From the NCBI RefSeq assembly GCF_018275325.1, contig NZ_JAGVQR010000001.1, forward strand, positions 1,984,001 to 2,048,000: DNA of 64,000 nt, written 5' to 3'. Made by a program: the position numbers and the translations under genes. The DNA is from Nocardioides palaemonis (GTDB lineage Bacteria; Actinomycetota; Actinomycetes; Propionibacteriales; Nocardioidaceae). The notes beneath the pieces were generated by a model. That model worked only from the letters and a program-made list of their open reading frames with translations. It ran no database searches and was not told where the DNA came from. Below are positions 10,562 to 19,251 of this stretch, one piece after another. The stretch's first letter is position 1, and each line of letters begins with the position of its first letter.

Positions 10562-11670
10562 GGCCGCGCGACCTCGAGCCCCAGCCACTCCCCCAGCGCG
10601 TCGAGCTCGGCGTGCACCCGGCGGCGGCGCGCTGCCGACCAGTCGCCGTCCTCGTGGACGGCGTCGACGAGGAGCACGCCGGCCTCCCGGTCGGCGGTGG
10701 CGTCGACCTTGCCGACGAGTTCGTCGCCGTCGAGCAGCGGCATCGCCCAGTAGCCCCAGCGGCGCGCGGCCGCAGGCTTGTACATCTCGAGCTGGTAGTC
10801 GAACCCGAACAGCTCCTCCATCCGCTTGCGGTCGAAGACCAGCCGGTCGAGCGGCGACAGGACGACCGTGCGGCCCTCGAAGTCGTCGTCGAGCAGCGAC
10901 GGGTCGACCCGCCAGGTCCCCCGGACCCCCTCGACCCGCGCCGCCTCGCCCACGTGGCGTACGTCGTAGGGCTCGTGCCAGGCCTCCAGCGCCCGCGGGC
11001 GGGCCAGCCCCAGCGCCCGGAGCCGGCGCCGGGCGAGCTCGACGTGCGCCTCCAAGGCCGGCACCGCCGGATCGCCCGGGTGGACCCGGCTCGCGAGGTC
11101 CCACCGGCGCTCGCGGCCCTCGCGGGAGGCGACGGCGACCTCGCCGCGCGCCTCGAGGCACTCCAGCAGCTTCATCACGTTCTTGTCGTTGGTCCACCCG
11201 CTCGAGCGCCACGGCACCTCGCAGGTGTCCGGGAGGTCGCGGGCGGCGGTCGGGCCCTCGGCGCGCAGGTGCGCCAGCACGTCGCGGCGGCAGCCGTCGT
11301 TGGCCGCGACCCAGTCGGCCAGGTCCTCCTGCCACTCCTTCAGCGGCGGCTCGCCAGGCCAGGCGTCCATGTCGGCGCGGAACAGCGCGACGTCCTCGGC
11401 CGGCCGCAGCAGCGCCTGGAGCTCGACGACCGCCCCGTCGCCGAGCAGGTCCTCGAGGTCGTCGGGTGCGTACGCCGCACCGAGCCGGCTCCACAGCGCG
11501 AGGTCGGCGTGGTGCGCCACGACCCGCGTGAGGTCGACCTGCAGGAAGCCGAGGTGGTGCACGACGTCGAGGACGCCGGTCGGGCGCGGGGCGGAGAGCA
11601 GCTGGGCACGCACCGCGATCCTCCGGGCCTGCACCCGGGTCAGCTCGCGCACGACTCCCCCTGCCGACAT
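10558..11670 (-). CDS. Winged-helix DNA-binding protein, YcaQ/HTH_42 family
   Basis: 370 residues. The family (HTH_42, with E. coli YcaQ/AlkX as a DNA crosslink glycosylase and Streptomyces AlkZ as self-resistance enzyme) is shown by VVHHLGFLQVDLTRVVAHHADLALWSRLG near the N-terminus and by LSPLDRLVFDRKRMEELFGFDYQLEMYKPAAARRWGYWAMPLL near the C-terminus. A DNA-repair glycosylase role is plausible but not proven for this subgroup. The ATG at 11670 places the conserved region close to the start. Convergent with the ABC permease. Confidence 0.8.
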   Translation of the reverse strand: MSAGGVVRELTRVQARRIAVRAQLLSAPRPTGVLDVVHHLGFLQVDLTRVVAHHADLALWSRLGAAYAPDDLEDLLGDGAVVELQALLRPAEDVALFRADMDAWPGEPPLKEWQEDLADWVAANDGCRRDVLAHLRAEGPTAARDLPDTCEVPWRSSGWTNDKNVMKLLECLEARGEVAVASREGRERRWDLASRVHPGDPAVPALEAHVELARRRLRALGLARPRALEAWHEPYDVRHVGEAARVEGVRGTWRVDPSLLDDDFEGRTVVLSPLDRLVFDRKRMEELFGFDYQLEMYKPAAARRWGYWAMPLLDGDELVGKVDATADREAGVLLVDAVHEDGDWSAARRRRVHAELDALGEWLGLEVARP

Positions 11671-11831
11671 GCCCCGATCGTAGGGCGACGGGCATGGTCC
11701 GTTCGGGTCATTGGGCCCCGAAATCGGGCACTTCCCCGCGAATCGCGCCTGAGCGCCCGGCGCCGGTGCCACCCTCGAAGACAGACCGGGCGATCATCTC
11801 GGACCGCCGAACTGCTGTGGGGAGCACCATC

Positions 11832-11972
11832 ATGTGGGACACCGTCGAGACCGGGTCGAGCCACCTGTCGCACGACCTGCCGTGCAGCGCGTGCGGCCAC
11901 GCGGGCCACACCTACCTGCCCTGCTCGGACACGTGCGACTGCGCGCACGGCCATCTCCTCACCGCTGTCTGA
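11832..11972 (+). CDS. Small cysteine-rich protein, 46 residues
   Basis: A short reading frame starting MWDTVETG with six cysteines: CSACGH, then C-x3-C-x-C in CSDTCDC. The paired CxxC and CxxxCxC arrangement suggests a zinc- or metal-binding knuckle. GGGGAG lies 8 bases before the ATG. Its last 14 bases overlap the 3' end of the convergent phosphatase gene. No family was recognised; the regular cysteine pattern and ribosome site argue that it is real. Confidence 0.55.
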   Translation: MWDTVETGSSHLSHDLPCSACGHAGHTYLPCSDTCDCAHGHLLTAV

Positions 11973-13761
11973 CGCCGTCGCGCACCTTGTCGCGCACCCG
12001 GCGTCGCAGCCCCCGACCGAAGCGCTGCCGCACCGTCTCGTGGGCCGGCGGGCGCCCGTCCTCGTCGAGCTCGTAGCTCGCCACCTTCGCCAGCCGTGGC
12101 CGGTCGTGGGCATCGACCACCTCCCCGGTGACCCACCACATGCGCAGCCCGCGGCCGGCGAGCTGCAGGCAGGCCAGGTTGTTGTCGAACCACGGGCCCT
12201 CCGCGTAGCGCCAGGTCAGCGGCGCGTCGGGCACCCGGGTCGACTTCGACGCCAGCCGCCCGATCGGGCCGGCAACGCCGTAGGACAGCACCGCCGTCGC
12301 GAACCGCATGTTGCGCGAGAGCGGGTTGCGGATCGGTGAGCAGACCGCCTGCAGGAGCGTCGACCGCACGCGCCGGTGGCTGTCGGCGGGCCGCGCCTCG
12401 CTGACATAGCTGTGGTGCACGTCGCCGGACAGGAAGGTCACGGTCGACGGCGCCCGACCGCGCCTGCCGTCGGCCACCTCGAGGACCTGCGCGCAGACCT
12501 CCTGGAAGCTGCGCTGGAAGGCGCCCCAGTGCTCGAGGTCGACCGTCTGGCGCACCTTCTCGCCGAAGCGCGCCCCGCGCTCGCCCCACGCGCCACCGGC
12601 GAGGGCCTCGCCGAACGCCTCGAGGTGGTGCAGCCCGCGGGCCAGGAGGAACGGCAGGGACGTCGCGACCAGCAGGTGGTCGACGTCGCCGCGCAGCTGC
12701 TCGTCGAGCCACGACGCCTCGTCGGGGTCGAGCAGCGCGCGGTGGTGCTCCTCGAGCTGACGGGCGGCGCGCGAGTCGACCACGACGAGCCGCGCCTGGG
12801 TGTCGAAGTCGCGGGTGTAGCTCCAGCGGTAGGTCGCGGGCTGCTGGTCGACGCGTTCGGCGAACGCGTCGAGCGTCTCGCCGAGGTCGTGCTCGTCGTC
12901 ACCCTCGTACGCGACGACCTGGCGCCAGATCTCGTCCTGCGCCCGCTCGGCGGGCGACAGGTTGCCGATGTGCTGGTAGACCCAGTACGACGCCAGCCCG
13001 GCCACGATGCGGCCGTGCCACCACGACGTGGCCTCCATCTCGCGGCGCCACTCGATCGAGGTGTTCCAGTCGTCGCGGATGTCGTGGTCGTCGAAGATCA
13101 TCGAGCTCGGCACCGTCGAGAGCACCCAGCGGTTGGCGGGGTCGGTCCATGCGAGCTGGTAGAGGTGGGCGTACTCCTCGTAGTCCTGGAGCTCGGTCCA
13201 CGGCGGCTGCTCGATGTCGCGGCGCGACTCGATGAACGCCTGCATGTCGGCGGTGGTCTCGTCGGCGTAGACCTGGTCGCCGAGGAACAGGACGAGGTCC
13301 GGCAGCTCGGGTGCGAGGTCGGGGTCGGCGGCGTCGGCGGGCGCGACCTGGTCGGCGAGGCGGAGCGCCCAGGCACGCAGGGCGTCCACGCCGTGGGTCC
13401 GGTTGCCCTCCTCGTCGTGCGAGACCGCCGTCCGGCACGACCCGAACGCCATCCGCAGGGGCCGTCCGGCCTCCAGCGTGGAGATCACGGGTGCCGGGAA
13501 CGGCGAGCCGGCCTCCGGCCACACCTGCTGGTCGTCGACAGCGACCGTGTAGGGCTCGGACGACCCCGGCGCGAGCCCGTCGAGCTCGACCAGCGCGTAG
13601 TGGTGGCCGTGCACGGCGAACGTCCGCGCGTGGGCGACGTGCTCGCCGCGCGTCACCGTCACCGTCGCGCGCTCGCGCGTCTCGACCCACACGGCGGCCG
13701 TCGTCTCGTCGACGTGGCGCAGGAGGGGACCGAGGGCTAGCAGGCCGTCCGACCCGCTCAC
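11959..13761 (-). CDS. PhoD-like (alkaline phosphatase D) metallophosphatase
   Basis: 600 residues. An N-terminal fibronectin-like PhoD_N region leads into the metallophosphatase core: AFGSCR, VLFLGDQVYADE, MIFDDHDIRDDWNTS and TFLSGDVHHSYVSEA carry the metal-binding Asp and His residues. No signal peptide or Tat motif is visible, unlike classical secreted PhoD, so it is probably cytoplasmic; the closest group is the actinobacterial PhoD-like phosphatases of unknown substrate. The GTG start overlaps the stop of the alcohol dehydrogenase gene (GTGA), so the two are coupled. Confidence 0.85.
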   Translation of the reverse strand: MSGSDGLLALGPLLRHVDETTAAVWVETRERATVTVTRGEHVAHARTFAVHGHHYALVELDGLAPGSSEPYTVAVDDQQVWPEAGSPFPAPVISTLEAGRPLRMAFGSCRTAVSHDEEGNRTHGVDALRAWALRLADQVAPADAADPDLAPELPDLVLFLGDQVYADETTADMQAFIESRRDIEQPPWTELQDYEEYAHLYQLAWTDPANRWVLSTVPSSMIFDDHDIRDDWNTSIEWRREMEATSWWHGRIVAGLASYWVYQHIGNLSPAERAQDEIWRQVVAYEGDDEHDLGETLDAFAERVDQQPATYRWSYTRDFDTQARLVVVDSRAARQLEEHHRALLDPDEASWLDEQLRGDVDHLLVATSLPFLLARGLHHLEAFGEALAGGAWGERGARFGEKVRQTVDLEHWGAFQRSFQEVCAQVLEVADGRRGRAPSTVTFLSGDVHHSYVSEARPADSHRRVRSTLLQAVCSPIRNPLSRNMRFATAVLSYGVAGPIGRLASKSTRVPDAPLTWRYAEGPWFDNNLACLQLAGRGLRMWWVTGEVVDAHDRPRLAKVASYELDEDGRPPAHETVRQRFGRGLRRRVRDKVRDGVRQR

Positions 13762-14774
13762 GGCTGCAGCAGGACCTTGGTCGCGCGGCGCTCGTCCATC
13801 GCGCGGTAGCCCTCGGGCGACTGCGACATGGGCAGCGTCAGGTCGAACACCAGGCCCGGGTCGATCGACCCGGACAGGACCCGCTCGAGCAGGTCGGGGA
13901 GGTACGCACGCACCGGCGCGATGCCGCCGGCCAGGCCGACGTTCTTCTGGAACATCCGGCGCACCGGCAGCTCGACGCCGTGGGGCACGCCCACGAACCC
14001 GACGGTCGATCCCGGCCGGGCGATGGCGAACGCGGTCTTCATCGACTCGTCGGTGCCGACGCACTCGAGCACGGCGTCGGCCCCGACCCCGTTGGTCAGC
14101 TCGGCGATCCGCTCGCCGCCCTCCTTGCCGCGCTCGGCGACGACGTCCGTGGCGCCGAAGGCGCGGGCGATCTCCTGGCGGCTCTCGTGGCGCGACATCG
14201 CGATCACCCGCTCCGCGCCCATCTCGACGGCGGCGAGCACGCCGCAGAGGCCGACGGCGCCGTCACCCACGACCACGGCGGTCCCGCCCGGCCGGACGCC
14301 CGCGGACACCGCGGCGTGCCAGCCGGTCGGGAAGACGTCGGAGAGCGTCAGCAGCGACGCGATGAGCTTCTCGTCGGGCATCCCGTCGGTCTTCACCAGG
14401 CTGCCGTCGGCCTGGGTCACCCGCGCGTACTCCCCCTGGCCGCTGGCGGTGAACCCGCCGTTCTGGCAGGCCGACTGCACGCCGGCGAGGCAGTGCGGGC
14501 AGGTGTTGTCGCTGTGGCAGAACGGCACGATGACGAAGTCGCCCGGGCGGAAGTCGCGCACGTCGGCGCCGACCTCCTCGACGACGCCCACGCACTCGTG
14601 GCCGATCGTCGCGCCCGGGTCGATGTCGTTGTGGCCGCGGTAGGGCCACAGGTCCGAGCCGCAGATGCAGCCGGCGACGACCTTCACGATCGCGTCGGTC
14701 GGCTCCTCGATCGTCGGGTCGTCGACCTCCTCGAAGCGGATGTCACCGGGGGCGTGGATGGTCGTTGCGCGCAT
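13758..14774 (-). CDS. Zinc-dependent alcohol dehydrogenase (MDR family)
   Basis: 338 residues. Medium-chain dehydrogenase with catalytic zinc ligands GCICGSD and GHE, an NAD(P)-binding VVVGDGAVGLCGVLAA, and a structural-zinc-like lobe CPHCLAGVQSAC that keeps three cysteines. It oxidises or reduces an alcohol/aldehyde; the substrate is not predictable. It is the first gene of a two-gene unit with the PhoD-like phosphatase and is divergent from the HTH-MurA gene. Confidence 0.87.
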   Translation of the reverse strand: MRATTIHAPGDIRFEEVDDPTIEEPTDAIVKVVAGCICGSDLWPYRGHNDIDPGATIGHECVGVVEEVGADVRDFRPGDFVIVPFCHSDNTCPHCLAGVQSACQNGGFTASGQGEYARVTQADGSLVKTDGMPDEKLIASLLTLSDVFPTGWHAAVSAGVRPGGTAVVVGDGAVGLCGVLAAVEMGAERVIAMSRHESRQEIARAFGATDVVAERGKEGGERIAELTNGVGADAVLECVGTDESMKTAFAIARPGSTVGFVGVPHGVELPVRRMFQKNVGLAGGIAPVRAYLPDLLERVLSGSIDPGLVFDLTLPMSQSPEGYRAMDERRATKVLLQP

Positions 14775-14847
14775 GCTCGGATCCTGCCACGCTCCCCCAC
14801 GCCCCGGCGGGTGGGCCGGACCACCCCCGGCACGCCGCGACTGGCTT

Positions 14848-14869
14848 TATCTCATATCTGAGATACCTT
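14848..14869 (+). promoter_or_regulatory. Operator (7-bp inverted repeat) overlapping the -10 of the HTH-MurA gene
   Basis: TATCTCA-TATC-TGAGATA (14848-14865) is a perfect inverted repeat in an otherwise GC-rich region. Its right arm runs into a -10 box TACCTT (14864-14869), which stands 7 bases before the ATG. A protein bound here would block the polymerase, so autorepression by the gene's own HTH domain is the simplest reading. Confidence 0.6.
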
Positions 14870-14876
14870 GGTCGGC

Positions 14877-16400
14877 ATGGCTGACTACAAGGGCCGCATC
14901 GGCAACCTCATCCGCGACGCCCGCAAGCACCGCGGGCTCACCCAGCACCAGCTCGCCGAGCTCCTCGGCACGAGCCAGAGCGCCATCAACCGGATCGAGA
15001 AGGGCCACCAGAACCTCTCCCTCGAGATGCTCGCGCGCATCGGCGCCGCCCTCGACTCCGAGATCGTCGCGCTCGGCGCCGGCCCGACGCACCTGCGCGT
15101 CGACGGACCCACCACCCTCTCCGGCTCCATCGACGTCAAGACGTCGAAGAACGCCGGTGTCGCGCTGCTGTGCGCGTCCCTGCTCAACAAGGGACGTACG
15201 ACGCTGCGCAAGGTCGCGCGGATCGAGGAGGTCAACCGCCTGCTCGAGGTGCTCAACTCCCTCGGCGTCACCACCCGCTGGCTCAACGACGACAACGACC
15301 TCGAGATCATCCCGCCGGCCGACCTCAACCTGGTCGCCATCGACGAGGCCGCCGCCCGGCGCACCCGCTCGGTGATCATGTTCCTCGGCCCGCTGCTCCA
15401 CCGCTACGACACCTTCAACCTGCCCTACGCCGGTGGCTGCAACCTCGGCGAGCGCACCGTGGAGCCGCACATGTCGGCGCTGCGGCCGTTCGGCCTCGAG
15501 GTCAAGGCGACCGACGGCGCCTACCACGCGAGCGTCAACCGGGCCATCGAGCCGGAGCGCCCGATCGTGCTGACCGAGCGCGGCGACTCCGTGACGGAGA
15601 ACGCCCTGATGGCCGCGGCGCTGCACCCCGGCACCACCGTCATCCGCAACGCCTCGTCCAACTACATGGTCCAGGACCTCTGCTTCTACCTGCAGAAGCT
15701 CGGCGTGGAGATCGAGGGCGTCGGCACCACCACCCTCCGGATCACGGGCAAGCAGTCCATCGACGTCGACGTCGACTACGCGCCGGCCGAGGACCCGATC
15801 GAGGCGATGTCGCTGCTCGCCGCCGCGATCGTGACCAAGTCCGAGATCACCATCCGCCGGGCGCCGATCGAGTTCCTCGAGCTCGAGCTGGCGATCCTCG
15901 AGGAGATGGGCTTCCGCTACGACCGCTCCGAGGAGTACGTCGCGCTCAACGGCGAGACCCGCCTGGTCGACCTCACCACCCACCCCTCCGAGCTGCGCGC
16001 GCCGCTCGACAAGATCCACCCGATGCCCTTCCCGGGCCTCAACATCGACAACCTGCCGTTCTTCGCCGTCATCGCGGCGGTCGCCGAGGGCCAGACGCTC
16101 CTGCACGACTGGGTCTACGAGAACCGCGCGATCTACCTCACCGAGCTCAACAAGCTCGGCGCGCAGGTCAAGCTGCTCGACCCGCACCGGGTGCTCGTCG
16201 AGGGTCCGACGCACTTCTCCGGCGCGGAGATCGTCTGCCCGCCGGCCCTGCGCCCGGCGGTCGTGCTGCTGATCGCGATGCTCGCCTCGAAGGGCCGCAG
16301 CGTGCTGCGCTCGACCTACGTCATCCACCGCGGCTACGAGGACCTCGCCGAGCGGCTCAACGAGCTCGGCGCGAACATCGAGACGTTCCGCGACATCTGA
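14877..16400 (+). CDS. HTH (XRE)-fused MurA-like UDP-N-acetylglucosamine 1-carboxyvinyltransferase
   Basis: 507 residues in two parts. Residues ~1-65 are an XRE/Cro-type helix-turn-helix (IRDARKHRGLTQHQLAELLGTSQSAINRIEKG). Residues ~75-505 are an EPSP-synthase-fold enol-pyruvyl transferase with MurA landmarks: SKNAGVALL (Lys of KN), the active-site loop GGCNLGERTVEPH with the catalytic Cys retained, and a full-length barrel. MurA transfers enolpyruvate from PEP to UDP-GlcNAc, the first step of peptidoglycan synthesis. At 507 residues it is longer than MurA (~420) because of the fusion. It is likely a second MurA with a regulatory domain rather than the essential copy. Not part of an obvious operon. 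Confidence 0.88.
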   Translation: MADYKGRIGNLIRDARKHRGLTQHQLAELLGTSQSAINRIEKGHQNLSLEMLARIGAALDSEIVALGAGPTHLRVDGPTTLSGSIDVKTSKNAGVALLCASLLNKGRTTLRKVARIEEVNRLLEVLNSLGVTTRWLNDDNDLEIIPPADLNLVAIDEAAARRTRSVIMFLGPLLHRYDTFNLPYAGGCNLGERTVEPHMSALRPFGLEVKATDGAYHASVNRAIEPERPIVLTERGDSVTENALMAAALHPGTTVIRNASSNYMVQDLCFYLQKLGVEIEGVGTTTLRITGKQSIDVDVDYAPAEDPIEAMSLLAAAIVTKSEITIRRAPIEFLELELAILEEMGFRYDRSEEYVALNGETRLVDLTTHPSELRAPLDKIHPMPFPGLNIDNLPFFAVIAAVAEGQTLLHDWVYENRAIYLTELNKLGAQVKLLDPHRVLVEGPTHFSGAEIVCPPALRPAVVLLIAMLASKGRSVLRSTYVIHRGYEDLAERLNELGANIETFRDI

Positions 16401-16410
16401 GAAGCCTCGC

Positions 16411-16582
16411 TGGTTGAGGTGTGAGGAGCGCCAGCGACGAGCCTCGAAACCTGCGTCCGGTGGTGTGGTTTCGAGGCTCGCTGCGCTCGCACCTCAACCG
16501 CCGAGCAGGTGGTGTGGTTTCGAGGCTCGCTGCGCTCGCACCTCAACCACCGACTGGGTGCGCTCGCACCTCGACCACCGAG
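16411..16582. repeat. Cluster of four REP-like repeats (one inverted)
   Basis: Copies at 16467-16499 and 16516-16548 are identical 33-base units opening GGTTTCGAGGCTCGCTGCG and ending in ACCTCAACC. A diverged copy in the opposite orientation is at 16411-16451 and a partial one at 16556-16582. The unit sits between the 3' ends of the convergent HTH-MurA and zinc-ribbon genes. Fold-back of the opposite copies gives long stems. This looks like a dispersed REP/BIME-type element. Confidence 0.75.
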
Positions 16583-16589
16583 GCCCGGC

Positions 16590-16850
16590 TCAGCCGAAGA
16601 GCGTCTCCACCCAGGCGCGCGACTGCTTGCCGACGGACGGCGGAGCGGTCATGTCGGCGGTGATCCGCGGCATCGGGGCCGTGTGCTGGCCGGCGTTGGC
16701 GTGCCAGTCGTTCTCGGCCTCGACGAGGACGCCGAGGTCGGCGCGCGAGAGGAAGACGCCGTGCCCGTCGGGGCACTGGGCGACGGTGGCGCCGCCGAGC
16801 GCACGCTCCTGCATCTCAGCGCCGCAGCGGGGACACGTCATGCTCTCCAT
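16590..16850 (-). CDS. Small zinc-ribbon (TFIIB-type, zf-TFIIB) protein
   Basis: 86 residues. MTCPRCGAEMQERALGGATVAQCPDGHGVFLSRADL gives CPRC and a second CPDGHG knuckle, the zf-TFIIB domain of small prokaryotic zinc ribbons, which bind zinc and possibly nucleic acid. The C-terminal tail has no motif. Starts at 16862, 16850 or 16841 are all in frame; 16850 has a GGAGG about 12 bases upstream and was preferred with low certainty. Divergent from the GDPD gene. Confidence 0.75.
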   Translation of the reverse strand: MESMTCPRCGAEMQERALGGATVAQCPDGHGVFLSRADLGVLVEAENDWHANAGQHTAPMPRITADMTAPPSVGKQSRAWVETLFG

Positions 16851-16884
16851 CTCCGTCTCCATCCTCCGAAGGTACTCCTGCCCC

Positions 16885-16890
16885 CATACT
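16885..16890 (+). promoter_or_regulatory. -10-like box CATACT
   Basis: CATACT ends 7 bases before the GTG at 16898, consistent with a leaderless start for the GDPD-MFS operon; the first T of the consensus is missing. Confidence 0.35.
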
Positions 16891-16897
16891 TCTGGGC

Positions 16898-17683
16898 GTG
16901 AACCCACCGGGCTACCTCGACGCGCCGCTCCCCCTCGCCTTCGCCCACCGGGGCGGGGCCTACCACCCCGAGATCGAGGGCCTCGAGAACACGCTGACCG
17001 CCTTCGCCCACGCGGTCGCGCTGGGCTACACCTACCTCGAGACCGACGTCCACGTCACCCGTGACGGCGTCCTGCTCGCCTTCCACGACACCGTCCTGGA
17101 CCGGGTGACCGACCGGACCGGGAGCGTCGCGGAGGCGACGTACGCCGAGGTCCAGCAGGCGCTCATCGGTGGGTCCGAGCCGGTCCCGACCCTCGGCGAG
17201 CTCTTCGACGCCTTCCCCGAGGCACGCTTCAACATCGACCTCAAGTCGGCCGGGGCCGTCGACGCGCTCGCCGCCTTCGTCGAGGAGCGCCGCGCCTGGG
17301 ACCGGGTGCTGGTCGGGTCGTTCTCGGCCCGGCGGCTCGAGGCGTTCCGGCGTCGTACGCGCGGGCGCGTCGCCACGTCCGCCCACCCGCTCGAGGTGGC
17401 GGCGTTCGTGCTCTCCCCCACCGCCGCGGTCGCCCGGCGACTCACCCGCGGGCAGCCCCGGGCCCTCCAGGTCCCGCACCGGCAGGGCCGGTTCGTGGTC
17501 GCGTCCGAGCGCCTGGTGCGGCTGGCGCACGCCGCCGGGGTGCAGGTGCACGTCTGGACCATCGACGACCCGATCGAGATGAACCTCCTCCTCGACCGTG
17601 GTGTCGACGGCATCATGACCGATCGCACGGACATACTCAGGGACGTCCTCCGCGCACGCGGACAGTGGAGAGGTGACACATGA
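16898..17683 (+). CDS. Glycerophosphodiester phosphodiesterase
   Basis: 261 residues. Hydrolyses glycerophosphodiesters to glycerol-3-phosphate and an alcohol. The GDPD barrel motifs are present: AHRGG near residue 16, ENTLTAFAHAVALGYTYLETDVHVTRDG with the metal-binding ExD, and FHD; the C-terminal strand HVWTIDD and GVDGIMTDR complete the fold. No signal peptide, so cytoplasmic. Its stop overlaps the MFS gene start (ATGA), indicating co-translation. Confidence 0.9.
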   Translation: MNPPGYLDAPLPLAFAHRGGAYHPEIEGLENTLTAFAHAVALGYTYLETDVHVTRDGVLLAFHDTVLDRVTDRTGSVAEATYAEVQQALIGGSEPVPTLGELFDAFPEARFNIDLKSAGAVDALAAFVEERRAWDRVLVGSFSARRLEAFRRRTRGRVATSAHPLEVAAFVLSPTAAVARRLTRGQPRALQVPHRQGRFVVASERLVRLAHAAGVQVHVWTIDDPIEMNLLLDRGVDGIMTDRTDILRDVLRARGQWRGDT

Positions 17684-19038
17684 GCCAGATGGACGGCATC
17701 GCCGACCTCCGCCCCCTCGCGCAGGCGAAGGAGCAGAAGGCCTGGTACTGGTACGACTGGGCCAACAGCGCCTACGTCACCACCGTCAGCACCGTGCTCT
17801 TCGCGCCCTACATCATCGCGATCGCCAAGGAGGCCGCGGTCGACAACCGGATCTCCCTGCTGGGGATCTCGGTCGCGCCGGGCTCGCTGCCGTCGTACCT
17901 CGTGACCATCTCCACGATCATCTCCGCCATCGTGCTGCCGCTGATGGGCCCGGTGGCCGACCGCACCGCCGACAAGAAGCGGCTGCTGGCCGTCTTCGCC
18001 TGGCTCGGCGCGCTCAGCGGCTCGCTGATCTTCTTCGCGACCGGCTCGAACTGGCAGATCGGCGCGATCGGCTTCTTCCTCGCCAACATCTTCCTCGGCG
18101 CCTCGCTGGTGGTGAACGACTCGATCCTGCCGCTGATCTCCGACGAGGAGAACCGCGACCGGGTGTCGTCGCGCGGCTGGGCGTGGGGCTACCTCGGTGG
18201 CGGCCTGCTGCTCGCGGTCAACCTCGCCGTGGTGACGCTGCTGCCCTTCGGCCTGTCGACCGGCGAGGCGGCGCGCCTGAGCATGCTGTCGGCCTGCATC
18301 TGGTGGGCGGCGTTCACGCTGATCCCCTACCTCCGCCTGAGCAACCACGACCCGGTCCCGCTCGCCGACGCCGACGGCGGCAACGGCGGGATCTTCGCCC
18401 AGAGCTTCGGCCAGCTCGGCAAGACGCTGCGCGAGCTGCCGCGCTACCCGGTCGCGCTCAACTTCCTGCTCGCCTACCTCTTCTTCAACGACGGCATCCA
18501 GACCGTGATCGCCTCGGCCTCCACCTACGGCTCCGAGGAGCTCGGCTTCGGGCAGTCGGTGCTGATCGGCACGATCCTGCTGGTGCAGTTCGTCGCCTTC
18601 GGCGGGGCGCTGGTCTTCGGCCGGCTCGCGGCCCGCTTCGGCTCCAAGCACACGATCCTGGGCGGCCTCGTGGTGTGGATGCTCATCGTCACGGCGGCGC
18701 TGTTCCTGCCGGAGAAGGGCCTGGTGCCCTTCCTGCTGCTCGGCGTGGCGATCGGTGTCGTCCTCGGCGGCACCCAGGCCCTCGCCCGGTCGTACTTCTC
18801 GCTGCTCATCCCGCGTGGCAAGGAGGCGGAGTACTTCAGCTTCTACCACGCGATGGACCGCGGTACGTCGTGGTTCGGCACGCTGGTCTTCGGCCTGGTC
18901 TTCCAGCTCACCGACTCCTACCGGCCGGCCATCTTCGCCCTGATCGTGTTCTTCGTGCTCGGCGGGCTGCTCCTGCTCCGGGTCGACACCGAGCGCGGGA
19001 TCCGCGACGCCGGCAACGAGGTCCCGGCGGTCATCTGA
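17680..19038 (+). CDS. MFS transporter, UMF1/Atg22-like family
   Basis: 452 residues with about 12 hydrophobic helices. The N-terminus has WYWYDWANSAYVTTVSTVLFAP, the diagnostic opening of the UMF1 (Atg22-like) MFS group, followed by the loop ADRTADKKR. The second half includes GRLAARFGSKHTI, the repeat of the MFS loop motif. Substrate unknown; coupling to a GDPD suggests efflux or uptake linked to glycerol-phosphate products, but this is inference. Confidence 0.87.
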   Translation: MSQMDGIADLRPLAQAKEQKAWYWYDWANSAYVTTVSTVLFAPYIIAIAKEAAVDNRISLLGISVAPGSLPSYLVTISTIISAIVLPLMGPVADRTADKKRLLAVFAWLGALSGSLIFFATGSNWQIGAIGFFLANIFLGASLVVNDSILPLISDEENRDRVSSRGWAWGYLGGGLLLAVNLAVVTLLPFGLSTGEAARLSMLSACIWWAAFTLIPYLRLSNHDPVPLADADGGNGGIFAQSFGQLGKTLRELPRYPVALNFLLAYLFFNDGIQTVIASASTYGSEELGFGQSVLIGTILLVQFVAFGGALVFGRLAARFGSKHTILGGLVVWMLIVTAALFLPEKGLVPFLLLGVAIGVVLGGTQALARSYFSLLIPRGKEAEYFSFYHAMDRGTSWFGTLVFGLVFQLTDSYRPAIFALIVFFVLGGLLLLRVDTERGIRDAGNEVPAVI

Positions 19039-19103
19039 GCCACTGCACCCTTGAGGGTGAAGTTCGTCTCGCCTGAGCGTGGAGGTGGCGCCCACGAATC
19101 CAC

Positions 19104-19129
19104 GGAATGTGGACGATCCCGCTACCGTT
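19104..19129 (+). promoter_or_regulatory. SigR (SigH)-type promoter upstream of rbpA
   Basis: GGAAT (19104-19108), exactly 18 bases, then GTT (19127-19129): the full consensus of the redox-stress sigma factor SigR of Streptomyces (SigH in mycobacteria). rbpA is a known SigR target in Streptomyces coelicolor. Transcription would begin near 19135, leaving a leader of about 115 bases. Confidence 0.7.
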
Positions 19130-19251
19130 GAAGGATCAAGGAGGGACGAGCGCGTCTTCACGAGCGGCGTCATGGATCACCGTCCGGCCCGTCCCCTCAC
19201 TGCCCGAACACACAATCAACGGGGTCAGCAACCCATCTGGAGGTGGCTACG

